A DNA stretch of 64,000 nucleotides, taken from contig NZ_KQ948930.1 of NCBI RefSeq assembly GCF_001514235.1, positions 218,522-282,521 of the forward strand, in the 5' to 3' direction. A program made the translations under genes and the position numbers. Origin of the DNA: Streptomyces caeruleatus. Lineage in GTDB: Bacteria; Actinomycetota; Actinomycetes; Streptomycetales; Streptomycetaceae. Of the stretch, positions 1 through 8,933 are shown one piece after another. The notes under the pieces were generated by a model. The model worked only from the letters and a program-made list of their open reading frames with translations, did no database searches and was not told the origin of the DNA. Each line of letters opens with the position of its first letter. The first letter of the stretch is position 1.

Positions 1-144
1 CTCTTGGTCGCAGCCGGGAACCCAGCCCCACCCCCGCCCGTCCAACCCCCGCGCTGCCGGAGAGTCACCGTGGTGCGGTGTCGGCCCTCGCTGCTGGCTG
101 CGATAGCTGACCAACCCTCTCCGCCGTACCGCGGCCGGCAGCAC

Positions 145-187
145 GCCGTCATCGGCGCGCCCCCCCTCCAACTGCGCCGATGACGGC
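145..187. terminator. strong bidirectional hairpin upstream of the GH3 gene
   Basis: A perfect 14-bp stem (GCCGTCATCGGCGC at 145-158, complement at 174-187) closes a 15-nt loop. It probably terminates a gene lying to the left of the window. The remaining bases before 145 show no gene that I can support. An ATG at 180 lies inside the right arm, so it is unlikely to be the start of the next gene. Confidence 0.7.
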
Positions 188-212
188 CCCTCCTCGGTCA
201 CGGTGCACTCCC

Positions 213-259
213 TTGACTGGCAGAAACTTCCCGGTTATTGGTGACTTCTCGGAAGTTTC
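213..259 (+). promoter_or_regulatory. candidate promoter with flanking inverted repeat for the GH3 gene
   Basis: TTGACT at 213-218 is followed after 17 nt by the weak -10 candidate TATTGG at 236-241. A perfect 9-bp inverted repeat, GAAACTTCC (223-231) and GGAAGTTTC (251-259), brackets the -10 region. The right arm ends about 30 nt before the GTG start. This geometry fits an operator for a regulator I cannot name. It does not match the DasR consensus. Confidence 0.4.
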
Positions 260-290
260 CTTCAGCGCACCACCTCCGGAAGGAGCGCAC

Positions 291-2147
291 GTGCCCGACA
301 CCAGCCCAGGAAACACCGCGAGACCCACCAGACGTACGGTCCTCGCGGCCACCACCGGCCTCACCTCCGCCCTCGCCCTCGCCCTCCCCCTCGGCGGCAC
401 CGCGCACGCCTCCGCCCCCGACGACAGCAGACTCCGCGCCCTCATCGCCCGGATGACCCTGCCCGAGAAGGTCGGCCAGCTCTTCGTCATGCGGGTCTAC
501 GGCCACTCCGCCACCACCCCCGACCAGGCCGACATCGACGCCAACCTCAAGGAGATCGGCGTCCGGACCGCCGCCGAGCTGGTCGCCAGGTACCGGGTGG
601 GCGGCATCATCTACTTCACGTGGGCGCACAACACCCGGGACCCGCACCAGATCGCCGACCTGTCCAACGGCATCCAGCGGGCCTCCCTCACCCAGCCGCG
701 CGGCCTGCCCGTCCTCATCTCCACCGACCAGGAACACGGCATCGTCTGCCGCGTCGGCGAGCCCGCCACCCTGTTCCCGGGCGCCATGGCCATCGGCGCC
801 GGCGGTTCCCGCTCCGACGCCCGTACCCTCGGCCGGATCGCCGGACAGGAACTCAGGGCGCTCGGCATCCGGCAGAACTACTCCCCCGTGGCCGACGTGA
901 ACGTCAACCCGGCCAACCCGGTCATCGGCGTCCGCTCCTTCGGCGCCGACCCGGCCGCCGTCGCCGGCATGGTCGCCGCCGAGGTGGCCGGATACCAGCG
1001 CTCGCCGCACGACCGGCAGGTCGCGGCCACCGCCAAGCACTTCCCCGGGCACGGCGACACCGCCGTCGACAGTCACTACGGCTTCCCGGTCATCACCCAC
1101 ACCCGTGCCCAGTGGGAGAGCCTGGACGCACCGCCCTTCCGGGCCGCCGTCCGCGCCGGCATCGACTCGATCATGACCGCCCACATCATGGTCCCGGCCC
1201 TCGACGACTCCGGCGACCCGGCCACCCTCTCCCGCCCGATCCTCACCGGCATCCTGCGCGAGGAACTCGGCTACGACGGGCTGGTGGTGACCGACTCGCT
1301 CGGCATGGAGGGCGTACGGACGAAGTACGGCGACGACCGCGTCCCCGTCCTCGCGCTCAAGGCGGGCGTGGACCAGCTGCTCAACCCGCCGAACCTCGAC
1401 GTCGCGTGGAACGCGGTGCTGAAGGCCGTCCAGGGCGGCGAGTTGACCGAGGCACGGCTCGACGAATCGATCCTGCGCGTCCTGCGACTGAAGGCGAAGC
1501 TACGGCTGTTCGACGAGCCGTACGTCAGCCAGGGCGGGGTCGACCGCAACGTCGGCACCCGGTCCCACCTCGCGACCGCCGACCGGATCGCCGAGCGGAC
1601 GACCACCCTGCTGGTCAACGAGGGGTCGCTGCTCCCTCTCTCCCGCCGTACCCACCCCAAGGTCCTGGTCGTGGGCGCCGACCCGGCCTCCCCGTCCGGC
1701 ACGACAGGACCGCCGACCGGGGTGCTCGCCACCGCCCTCACCGAACTGGGCTTCACGGCGACCGCCCTGTCCACGGGTACGGCGCCCTCCTCCAGCACGA
1801 TCGCCAGGGCCGTCGAGGCGGCCCGGGCGGCGGACGCGGTCGTGGTCGGGACGTACAACGTCACGGCGAGCAGTACACAGAAGGCCCTGGTCGAGCAGCT
1901 CGTCGCGACGGGCAGGCCGGTGGTGGCGGTGGCGATCCGCAACCCGTACGACGTGGCCCACCTGCCGGCCGTGCCCGCCTGCCTGGCGACCTACTCCTGG
2001 ACCGACGTCGAACTGCGCGCGGCCGCACGGGTGATCGCCGGGCGGGTATCCCCGCGCGGGAGGCTGCCGGTGCCGGTGCAGCGGGCCGACGATCCGGCGC
2101 GGGTGCTGTATCCGGTCGGCCACGGACTGTCGTACAGGCGCCGCTAG
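291..2147 (+). CDS. secreted GH3 beta-N-acetylglucosaminidase, NagZ type
   Basis: Exported 618-aa glycoside hydrolase family 3 enzyme expected to release terminal beta-linked GlcNAc from chito-oligosaccharides or wall fragments. The GTG at 291 has AAGGAG just upstream and gives a twin-arginine signal (TRRTVLAATTG, then an Ala/Leu-rich core ending AHA). KHFPGHGDT followed by DSH near residue 248 is the Asp-His dyad typical of NagZ-like GH3 enzymes rather than ordinary beta-glucosidases. VVTDSLGM near residue 330 carries the nucleophile Asp. A C-terminal GH3_C-like domain follows, ending VLYPVGHGLSYR. In-frame upstream starts would begin inside the 145-187 hairpin. Exact substrate is inferred. 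Confidence 0.9.
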   Translation: MPDTSPGNTARPTRRTVLAATTGLTSALALALPLGGTAHASAPDDSRLRALIARMTLPEKVGQLFVMRVYGHSATTPDQADIDANLKEIGVRTAAELVARYRVGGIIYFTWAHNTRDPHQIADLSNGIQRASLTQPRGLPVLISTDQEHGIVCRVGEPATLFPGAMAIGAGGSRSDARTLGRIAGQELRALGIRQNYSPVADVNVNPANPVIGVRSFGADPAAVAGMVAAEVAGYQRSPHDRQVAATAKHFPGHGDTAVDSHYGFPVITHTRAQWESLDAPPFRAAVRAGIDSIMTAHIMVPALDDSGDPATLSRPILTGILREELGYDGLVVTDSLGMEGVRTKYGDDRVPVLALKAGVDQLLNPPNLDVAWNAVLKAVQGGELTEARLDESILRVLRLKAKLRLFDEPYVSQGGVDRNVGTRSHLATADRIAERTTTLLVNEGSLLPLSRRTHPKVLVVGADPASPSGTTGPPTGVLATALTELGFTATALSTGTAPSSSTIARAVEAARAADAVVVGTYNVTASSTQKALVEQLVATGRPVVAVAIRNPYDVAHLPAVPACLATYSWTDVELRAAARVIAGRVSPRGRLPVPVQRADDPARVLYPVGHGLSYRRR

Positions 2148-2166
2148 CGCTTTGGGCGTAGCGCCC

Positions 2167-2188
2167 GTACGCCACACAACGGGCGTAC
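2167..2188 (+). terminator. weak hairpin after the GH3 gene
   Basis: GTACGCC (2167-2173) pairs with GGCGTAC (2182-2188) across an 8-nt loop, 20 nt after the GH3 stop. There is no U-tract. Confidence 0.35.
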
Positions 2189-2278
2189 TCACCCCCAACC
2201 GACGCAAAGGACCCCACATGTCTGGCGTGCGCCCGCTGCGGCGGGTCACGCTGGGCGGGGGTACCCGGGGGGAGTGCG

Positions 2279-2944
2279 ATGCGTGGGAGAAGTGCCGTGG
2301 GGGTGGCCTGGGCGTTGCTGGTGCTGCTCGCCGCGTTGTTGACGGGATGCCAGAGTCCGTCGGGAGCGGCGGCGGAGGACGGGCGGATCGGCGAGAGCGG
2401 AAGTTCGAGCGTCGGCCACAGTGAGCGGCGGGTGACGTCGCCGACCCGGCCCGCCGGGTACGGCGCGGTGTTCCTCGGCGTCGACGAGTGCAGTTCCTTC
2501 GGTACGACCAGTTTCACCGAGGTGCCGTGCACCGGTGAACGGGCGGCGGCGCGGGTCGTGTCCCGGCACGACGGCACAGTGGGCGACGGGCCGGTGTGCC
2601 CGGGGACCACGGACTTCGTGCTGCACATCAGCGAGCAGAGCCGGACCTCCGACGAGGACGGCGACGGCGCGATCCCGCAGGGCTACGCCTGCATGCGCAA
2701 CCTGGCCCCGCCCCATCCCGGCGACCCCGGCGGCGGAGGCGGTCCCCGCACGATCGTCGGCGACTGCGTCTACAGCTCCGGCGACGGCCAGGTGCGCGAG
2801 ACGTCGTGCGACGGCAAGGGGAAGCAGCGGCCCGAGTACAGGGTGACCAAGGCCGTGGACAAGCGGGCGAAGTGCCCGCTGTCGACGGCCCTGTACGTCC
2901 AGTTGGGCGGCGAGAAGCCGGTGGGCTGCGCCCGGCCCGTGTGA
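2279..2944 (+). CDS. lipoprotein with two four-cysteine repeats (LppU-like)
   Basis: A 221-aa putative lipoprotein. A hydrophobic leader ends in the lipobox LLTGC, so the mature protein starts at Cys24 and should be anchored to the outer face of the membrane. Two repeats follow, each with four Cys in the order (D/G)xC...xC...C...C: about residues 68-142 and 158-219, the second starting VGDCVY. The same pattern occurs three times in the extracellular part of the caspase-kinase at 17112-19874. An acidic DEDGDGA segment sits between repeats. The ATG at 2279 follows a GGGGGGAG purine run. Function unknown; the disulfide pairing and a ligand-binding role are inference. Confidence 0.75.
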   Translation: MRGRSAVGVAWALLVLLAALLTGCQSPSGAAAEDGRIGESGSSSVGHSERRVTSPTRPAGYGAVFLGVDECSSFGTTSFTEVPCTGERAAARVVSRHDGTVGDGPVCPGTTDFVLHISEQSRTSDEDGDGAIPQGYACMRNLAPPHPGDPGGGGGPRTIVGDCVYSSGDGQVRETSCDGKGKQRPEYRVTKAVDKRAKCPLSTALYVQLGGEKPVGCARPV

Positions 2945-2975
2945 CGGCGCACAGGGGCCGGGCGCGGCACCGGGC

Positions 2976-4421
2976 TCACGGGCGCAGGGTGGGCTCCCGC
3001 TCCACGTCGCGCACGTCCAGCCTCGCGTCGTACTTCGCCAGCGGCTCCGCCCGGTTCACGGCGGTCGCCGGGACGCCCGCCCACCGCAGGATGCGGGCCG
3101 TGGCGAGGGCCTTCTCGCCGCCGACCAGGCCGTCCACGCGGGCGCCGTGGTTGGCGCCGGGGGCGGTGAACACGTACGAGTCCTGCGCGCCCTTGCCGAG
3201 GCGGAACGGCTCGGCGCCCCACGGGTCGTTCTGCCCGTAGACGAAGAGCATGTGGCGGGCGTTGTGCCGTACCCAGGTGTCCACGTCACGCATGGCCCGC
3301 GGCTGGAACTTCGTCGGGATGTCCTGCGGGACGAAGTTCCGCGGGGGCTGGTAGCCGTAGCGCAGGTACTTCTTCTCGATGTGCGGGAAGTGGATCGTCG
3401 GCGCGCCGAGCTGGGTGGCCGCCTGGTAGTAGTACGGCGTGTACGGCTCCAGGCCCTGGTCCGTGTAGAAGGAGAAGCCGGAGACCGTGTCGATGGACGT
3501 CCAGATCTGGTCGTCGGTGGCGTTCTTCGCGTCCGGCGGGATCAGGGTGTCGTTGGCGCAGTTCTGGAGCAGGTTGTACTGCCAGAAGCCCCAGACGTAG
3601 TCCAGCACGACCGCCTCGTACGCCTTGTCCAGGCTACCGACCGTGCGGAAGGTGTAGCCGTTCTCGGCGGCCAGCGCGGCGTACCTCTTCTCCAGCGGCT
3701 CCCGGCGCACCAGTGCCTCGCGCTGTACGGCGTTCAGCCGGTCGCGGCACTCCTTGGCGCCCACGTGTCCGAAGAAGCGGTCGTAGGCGGAGTCCTCGTG
3801 GTTCACGACGTCGTTGGGGGCGACGTAGGCGACGACGCCGTCCATGTCGCTCGGGTAGAAGCGCTCGTAGTAGGTGGCGGTCATGCCGCCCTTCGAGCCG
3901 CCCGTGGAGATCCAGTTCCGGTCGTAGACCTTCTTCAGCGCCTTGAAGATGCGGTGCTGGTCGCTGGCCGCCTGCCAGATGTCCAGCTTGGTCCAGTCGG
4001 CCGGGTCGGGCCGGGACGGGGCGAAGAAGCGGTACTCCATGGATATCTGGTTGCCGTCCACGATCTGGGTCGGCTCGCGGCGGCTGGGTGTCGTGGAGAC
4101 GTCGTAGCCGCTGGTGTAGAAGACCGTCGGCCGGCTGACGTCCTTGTGCAGCACGGTGATCCGCTGCTGGAACGTTCCCTTGGACGGGTGCCGGTGGTCG
4201 ACCGGCTGGGTGTAGTTGAGGACGAAGAAGCGGTAGCCGGGGTACGGCTTCTCCTCGATCAGGCTCATCCCCGGTATGGAGAGCAGCCGGTCCTTGATGT
4301 CGGTGGTGGTGGCCGCCGACCGGGCGGTGGTGGCCGCCCCCGCGGTGCCCGCCGTTCCCGCCGTGCCCAACGTGCCGATCAGCACGCCGAGCGCCAGCAG
4401 CCATCTGAGCGCCTTCCGCAT
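2976..4421 (-). CDS. secreted S37-family tripeptidyl aminopeptidase
   Basis: A 481-aa secreted serine peptidase of MEROPS family S37 (PS-10 type, known from Streptomyces), predicted to remove tripeptides from peptide N-termini outside the cell. The leader MRKALRWLLALGVLIGTLG followed by Ala/Thr-rich GTAGTAGAA is a Sec signal. The nucleophile Ser lies in TGGSKGGM near residue 176. NDPWGAEPFRL and GANHGARV near the C-terminus supply the likely Asp/His region of an alpha/beta-hydrolase triad. The length matches the family. It converges on the lipoprotein gene, 31 nt away. Confidence 0.88.
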   Translation of the reverse strand: MRKALRWLLALGVLIGTLGTAGTAGTAGAATTARSAATTTDIKDRLLSIPGMSLIEEKPYPGYRFFVLNYTQPVDHRHPSKGTFQQRITVLHKDVSRPTVFYTSGYDVSTTPSRREPTQIVDGNQISMEYRFFAPSRPDPADWTKLDIWQAASDQHRIFKALKKVYDRNWISTGGSKGGMTATYYERFYPSDMDGVVAYVAPNDVVNHEDSAYDRFFGHVGAKECRDRLNAVQREALVRREPLEKRYAALAAENGYTFRTVGSLDKAYEAVVLDYVWGFWQYNLLQNCANDTLIPPDAKNATDDQIWTSIDTVSGFSFYTDQGLEPYTPYYYQAATQLGAPTIHFPHIEKKYLRYGYQPPRNFVPQDIPTKFQPRAMRDVDTWVRHNARHMLFVYGQNDPWGAEPFRLGKGAQDSYVFTAPGANHGARVDGLVGGEKALATARILRWAGVPATAVNRAEPLAKYDARLDVRDVEREPTLRP

Positions 4422-4503
4422 GCACCCTCCCTTGTGAGTCAGATGTGCGTGCGGAAGCTATCGGAGCAACTCCCCGGCACACCAGGGAAGATGGAGAATT
4501 CCC

Positions 4504-4539
4504 GGAAGCGGAAGCGGAAGCGGAAGCGGAAGCGGAGGC
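4504..4539. repeat. GGAAGC hexanucleotide tandem repeat
   Basis: Five exact GGAAGC units (4504-4533) plus one GGAGGC variant lie in the 159-nt gap between two minus-strand genes, about 85 nt upstream of the S37 peptidase start. No coding frame is supported across it. Confidence 0.9.
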
Positions 4540-4580
4540 GCGGCGGGGGCTCGGCAGAGGCGTGAATCAGCCGGTCGGCA

Positions 4581-4973
4581 TCAGCACAGGATCCAGCCCT
4601 TGCTCACCGACCCGCTCCCCACCCGGCCCTTCACCCACACACACCGCTGCCCCGCATGGACGGTGACCGGACCGGCCCGGCGGGTGTACTGGCCCTCGTC
4701 GGTCACCCGCATGGCCCGGTACGCCTGCACGCTGACCGTCATCGTCTGCTCCCGCCCGGGGCGCCTGGGCAGGACGATGGCGCAGACGTGGCCTTGCTTC
4801 CTGTAGACGTACAGGGTGCCGGTGGGGAACGGGTACGTCCTGACCTTGCGGCCCTCGCAGCGCGTGGCGTCCGCGGCCTGGGCCTGCGTCGGGGCCGCGA
4901 CCGCGATCAGCCCGGACGCGGTCAGCACCGCAAGACCGACGGCCAGTCGTCGGCGTATCGCACCACTGTCCAC
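4581..4973 (-). CDS. small secreted protein of unknown function
   Basis: A 130-aa exported protein. The GTG at 4973 is preceded by GGGGAGGA and gives a classical Sec signal (RRRLAVGLAVLTASGLIAVAAPTQAQAA). The mature part of about 100 residues is basic and beta-rich in appearance, with four Cys (TRCEG, GHVCAI, QRCVW, final WILC) that could form two disulfides. The terminal residue is Cys. No catalytic motif or family is recognised. The open frame runs further upstream, but that part is Arg-rich and lacks a ribosome site. Confidence 0.75.
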   Translation of the reverse strand: MDSGAIRRRLAVGLAVLTASGLIAVAAPTQAQAADATRCEGRKVRTYPFPTGTLYVYRKQGHVCAIVLPRRPGREQTMTVSVQAYRAMRVTDEGQYTRRAGPVTVHAGQRCVWVKGRVGSGSVSKGWILC

Positions 4974-5079
4974 TTGGTTGTCCTCCCCGTACACCGGCGA
5001 TGAGCGTACTGGTGTACGGACGCACGACGTATGCCGGATGGTTGCACACCGGCCCCGCCCGTCACGCCCGCACCGGCCC

Positions 5080-8000
5080 CTACCCGGCCATCTGCGCGGG
5101 CTCCTCCGGCTCGGCCTCCCCCACGAAGGTCCGCCACAGCTCGGCATACCGCCCGCCCCGCGCCAGCAGTTCCTCGTGCGTGCCGTCCTCGGCGACCCGC
5201 CCGTGATCCATCACCACGACCCGGTCCGCACGGGCGGCCGTGGTCAGGCGGTGGGCGACGACGAGGGTGGTGCGGCGGCCGGCGACGCGGTCCGTGGCCT
5301 GGTTGACCTGGGCCTCCGTGGCCAGGTCGAGGGCGGCCGTCGCCTCGTCGAGGAGCAGGATGTCGGGGTCGACCAGTTCGGCGCGGGCGAGGGCGATCAG
5401 CTGGCGCTGGCCGGCGGAGAGGTTGCGGCCGCGTTCGGCGACCTCGTGGAGGTAGCCGCCGTCGAGGGTGGCGATCATCTCGTGCGCGCCGACCGCGCGG
5501 GCCGCCGCCTCCACGTCCGCGTCCGTGGCGTCCGGCCTGCCGTAGGCGATGGCGTCACGGACGGTGCCCTGGAAGAGGTACGCCTCCTGCGGGACGACCC
5601 CGAGACGGTGCCGGTACGACGTGATGTCGAGGGCGCGCAGGTCCGCGCCGTCGACGGTCACCCGGCCGCCGGTCGGGTCGTAGAAGCGCGCCACCAGTTT
5701 GACCAGGGTCGACTTGCCCGCACCCGTCTCGCCGACGAACGCGACCGTCTGCCCGGCCGGGATGCGCAGGTCGACGCTGCTCAGCGCCTCCTCGTCCGCC
5801 CCGTACGTGAAGCGCACGTCCTCGAACGCGACCTCGCCCCGCAGCGACAGCACCTCCAGCGGCTCCTCGGCCGCCTTCGTCGAGGTCGGCTCCCGCAGGA
5901 GCTCCTGGATGCGGCCGAGCGAGACCGTGGCCTGCTGGTAGCCGTCGAAGACCTGGGAGAGCTGCTGGACCGGGGCGAAGAACAGGTCGATGTAGAGCAG
6001 GTACGCCACCAGCGCACCGGTCGTCAGAGTCGCCGCCTCGATCCGGGCGCCACCCACGATCAGCACCGCCGCCGCGGCCCCCGACGACAGGAACTGCACG
6101 AACGGGAAGTAGATCGAGATCAGCCACTGTCCGCGGATGCGGGCCTGCCGGTAGCTGTCGCTGCGCTCGGCGAACCGCGCGCCGCCGTCCCGCTCGCGCC
6201 GGAAGGCCTGCACGATCCGCAGCCCGGACACCGACTCCTGGAGGTCGGCGTTGACCAACGACACGCGCTCACGGGCGAGTTCGTACGCCTTCACGCTCGC
6301 CCGGCGGAAGAAGTAGGTCCCGACGATCAGCGGCGGCAGCGTCGCGAAGACGACGAGCGCGAGCTGGAGGTCGAGGACCAGCAGGGCGACCATGATGCCG
6401 AAGAAGGTGACGACGGAGACGAAGGCGGTGACCAGGCCCGTCTGGAGGAAGGTCGACAGCGCGTCGACGTCCGTCGTCATCCGGGTCATGATCCGGCCGG
6501 TCAACTCCCGCTCGTAGTAGTCGAGTCCGAGCCGCTGGAGCTGGGCGAAGATCTTCAGCCGGAGGGAGTACAGGACGCGTTCGCCGGTGCGCCCGGTCAT
6601 CCGCGTCTCGCCGATCTGCGCCACCCACTGGACGGTGACCGCGAGCAGCGCGAGCAGGGAGGCCGCCCAGACCGCGCCGAGGGCCACCTGTGTGACGCCG
6701 GAGTCGATGCCGTGCCGGATCAGGACGGGGAGGAGGAGGCCCATGCCCGCGTCCATGGCGACCAGGCCGAGGCTGATCAGGAGCGGCGGCCCGAAGCCTC
6801 GCAGCAGCCGTTTCAGGCCGTACGACTGCTCCGGCCGGACCGCTTCGGCCTCGTCGATGTCGGGGGTGTCGGTCGCCGGGGGCAGCGCCTCCACCTGGGC
6901 GAGGAGCTCGGGGGTGGCCGGGGACTCCGTCAGCGCCTGGTCCTTGGGTTCGCGGTCGCCGGTCCACAGCCTCGGGGTCACCCCGCGTTCGGCGTCGAAC
7001 TCGGCGTCCAGCTCGTCGCGTACGGAGGTGTCCTCCTGCGGGCAGGCGGGCTGGGCGTGGCCGGGTGAGACGCCGCCGAGTTCGTCGGGGTCGGTGAGGA
7101 GGCGGCGGTAGAGGGCGGAGCGCTGCTGGAGTTCCTCGTGGGTGCCGATGTCGGCGAGCCGGCCGGCGTCGAGGACGGCGATGCGGTCGGCGAGGCCCAG
7201 GGTGGAGCGCCGGTGCGCGATGAGGAGGGTCGTCCGGCCCTCCATGACGTGCTTCAGCGCCTCGTGGATCTCGTGCTCGACGCGGGCGTCCACCGCCGAG
7301 GTCGCGTCGTCGAGGACGAGCAGCCGGGGGTCGGTGAGGATCGCGCGGGCGAGCGCGACGCGCTGGCGCTGGCCGCCGGAGAGGGTCAGGCCGTGCTCGC
7401 CGACCGTGGTGTCGTAGCCGTCGGGCAGCTCGGCGATGAAGCGGTCCGCCTGGGCGGCGCGGGCGGCTGTGCGGATCTCCTCGTCGGTGGCGTCGGGGCG
7501 GCCGTACGCGATGTTGTTGCGGACCGTGTCCGAGAAGAGGAAGGAGTCCTCCGGCACCAGCCCGATCGCGGCCCGCAGCGAGTCGTAGGTCAGCTCGCGG
7601 ACATCGTGGCCGCCGACGAGGACGGCGCCGCGGGTGACGTCGTAGAAGCGCGGGAGGAGCAGGGAGACGGTGGACTTGCCGGAGCCGGAGGAGCCGACGA
7701 CGGCGAGGGTCTCGCCGGGGCGGATCTCGAAGCTGAGGCCGTCGAGGACGGGGGTGGTCGTGCCGGTGGAGTCGTCGTAGCCGAAGGACACGTCGTCGAA
7801 CTCGACGGTCGCGGGCGCGTCGGCGGGCAGCGTCTTGGTGCCCTCCTTGATCGACGGCTCGGTGTCGATCAGCTCCAGGACGCGCTCGGTGCCCGCCCTG
7901 GCCTGCTGCCCCACGGTGAGGACCATGGCGAGCATGCGCACCGGGCCGACCAGCTGGGCGAGGTAGGTGGAGAAGGCGACGAACGTGCCCAGCGTGATGT

Positions 8001-8841
8001 GCCCGCGCACCGCCAGCCAGCCGCCGACCGCGAGCATGGCGACCTGGCCGAGCGCCGGGACCGCCTGGAGCGCCGGGGTGTACTTCGAGTTGAACCGGAT
8101 GGTGCGCAGCCGCCCCGCGAAGAGCCGCCGGCTGACGTCCCTGAGCTTCCCGGTCTCCTGTTCCTCCTGCCCGAACCCCTTCACCACGCGTACGCCGCTG
8201 ACGGCCCCGTCGACCACGCCCGCGACGGCGGCGGCCTGGGCCTGGGCGTACCAGGTGGAGGGGTGCAGCTTGGTCCGGCTGCGTTTGGCGATCCACCACA
8301 GGGCGGGGGCGACCGCGAGGGCGACCAGCGTGAGCGGCAGGGACAGCCACGCCATGACGACCAGGGATATCAGGAAGAGCGCGAAGTTCCCGATGGTCAT
8401 CGGGAGCATGAAGAGCAGGCCCTGGATCAGCTGGAGGTCGCTGGTGGCCCGCCCGACGACCTGCCCGGTGGACAGCTCGTCCTGCCGCCGCCCGTCGAGC
8501 CGGGTGATCGTCCCGAACATGTCGGTGCGCAGATCGTGCTGGACGTCGAGGGCGAGCCGGCCGCCGTAGTAGCGGCGGATGTAGGTCAGGACGTACACGG
8601 CGAGCGCGGCGGCTATGAGCAGCCCGGCCCAGAGGGCCATGCCTCGGGTGTGGTCGCCGATCACGTCGTCGATGATCACCTTGGTGATCAGCGGGACGAC
8701 GGCCATGACGGCCATACCGGCGAGGGAGGAGCCCAGGGCGAGGACGACGTCCTTGGGGTACCGCCACGCGTACCCCGCCAGTCTGCGCGCCCAAGTCGGC
8801 CGGCCCTTGGTCTCCCCGGTCTCCCCCTGATGCGCTGCCAC
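5080..8841 (-). CDS. fused two-half ABC exporter (TMD-NBD-TMD-NBD)
   Basis: A 1253-aa full-length ABC exporter, each half a six-helix membrane domain plus nucleotide-binding domain. NBD1 has Walker A GSSGSGKST, signature LSGGQRQRV and Walker B LLVLDDATSAVD. NBD2 has GETGAGKST, the altered signature LSAGQRQLI, and LLLDEATAALD. The Asp replacing the catalytic Glu in NBD1, together with the altered signature of NBD2, makes one composite ATP site degenerate, as in heterodimeric multidrug exporters. The halves are joined by a linker of about 100 residues. The GTG at 8841 follows CGGAGGG; an in-frame TTG at 8883 is less likely. Substrate unknown; drug or lipid export is inferred from the family. 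Confidence 0.9.
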   Translation of the reverse strand: MAAHQGETGETKGRPTWARRLAGYAWRYPKDVVLALGSSLAGMAVMAVVPLITKVIIDDVIGDHTRGMALWAGLLIAAALAVYVLTYIRRYYGGRLALDVQHDLRTDMFGTITRLDGRRQDELSTGQVVGRATSDLQLIQGLLFMLPMTIGNFALFLISLVVMAWLSLPLTLVALAVAPALWWIAKRSRTKLHPSTWYAQAQAAAVAGVVDGAVSGVRVVKGFGQEEQETGKLRDVSRRLFAGRLRTIRFNSKYTPALQAVPALGQVAMLAVGGWLAVRGHITLGTFVAFSTYLAQLVGPVRMLAMVLTVGQQARAGTERVLELIDTEPSIKEGTKTLPADAPATVEFDDVSFGYDDSTGTTTPVLDGLSFEIRPGETLAVVGSSGSGKSTVSLLLPRFYDVTRGAVLVGGHDVRELTYDSLRAAIGLVPEDSFLFSDTVRNNIAYGRPDATDEEIRTAARAAQADRFIAELPDGYDTTVGEHGLTLSGGQRQRVALARAILTDPRLLVLDDATSAVDARVEHEIHEALKHVMEGRTTLLIAHRRSTLGLADRIAVLDAGRLADIGTHEELQQRSALYRRLLTDPDELGGVSPGHAQPACPQEDTSVRDELDAEFDAERGVTPRLWTGDREPKDQALTESPATPELLAQVEALPPATDTPDIDEAEAVRPEQSYGLKRLLRGFGPPLLISLGLVAMDAGMGLLLPVLIRHGIDSGVTQVALGAVWAASLLALLAVTVQWVAQIGETRMTGRTGERVLYSLRLKIFAQLQRLGLDYYERELTGRIMTRMTTDVDALSTFLQTGLVTAFVSVVTFFGIMVALLVLDLQLALVVFATLPPLIVGTYFFRRASVKAYELARERVSLVNADLQESVSGLRIVQAFRRERDGGARFAERSDSYRQARIRGQWLISIYFPFVQFLSSGAAAAVLIVGGARIEAATLTTGALVAYLLYIDLFFAPVQQLSQVFDGYQQATVSLGRIQELLREPTSTKAAEEPLEVLSLRGEVAFEDVRFTYGADEEALSSVDLRIPAGQTVAFVGETGAGKSTLVKLVARFYDPTGGRVTVDGADLRALDITSYRHRLGVVPQEAYLFQGTVRDAIAYGRPDATDADVEAAARAVGAHEMIATLDGGYLHEVAERGRNLSAGQRQLIALARAELVDPDILLLDEATAALDLATEAQVNQATDRVAGRRTTLVVAHRLTTAARADRVVVMDHGRVAEDGTHEELLARGGRYAELWRTFVGEAEPEEPAQMAG

Positions 8842-8933
8842 GCGGGTGCCCTCCGTTCGTCCTGGTCTGCCGGAAGGCACCAACGCCGACGAGGGCCGAT
8901 TTCATCCCGCCGCAACAAACGGGGGCGGTGCGC

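Noticed and set aside
180..290. An upstream ATG start for the GH3 gene.
   Set aside because: The ATG lies inside a 14-bp terminator stem and the added residues are not signal-like; GTG 291 has AAGGAG and a Tat signal.
4816..7068. A 750-aa plus-strand open frame opposite the ABC exporter, and similar long antisense frames (for example 32867-34615, 34336-37017, 42176-44398).
   Set aside because: They lie wholly opposite genes with intact family motifs, are rich in Arg/Gly/Val or Asp/Glu repeats, and have no ribosome site. They are the expected result of third-position GC bias.
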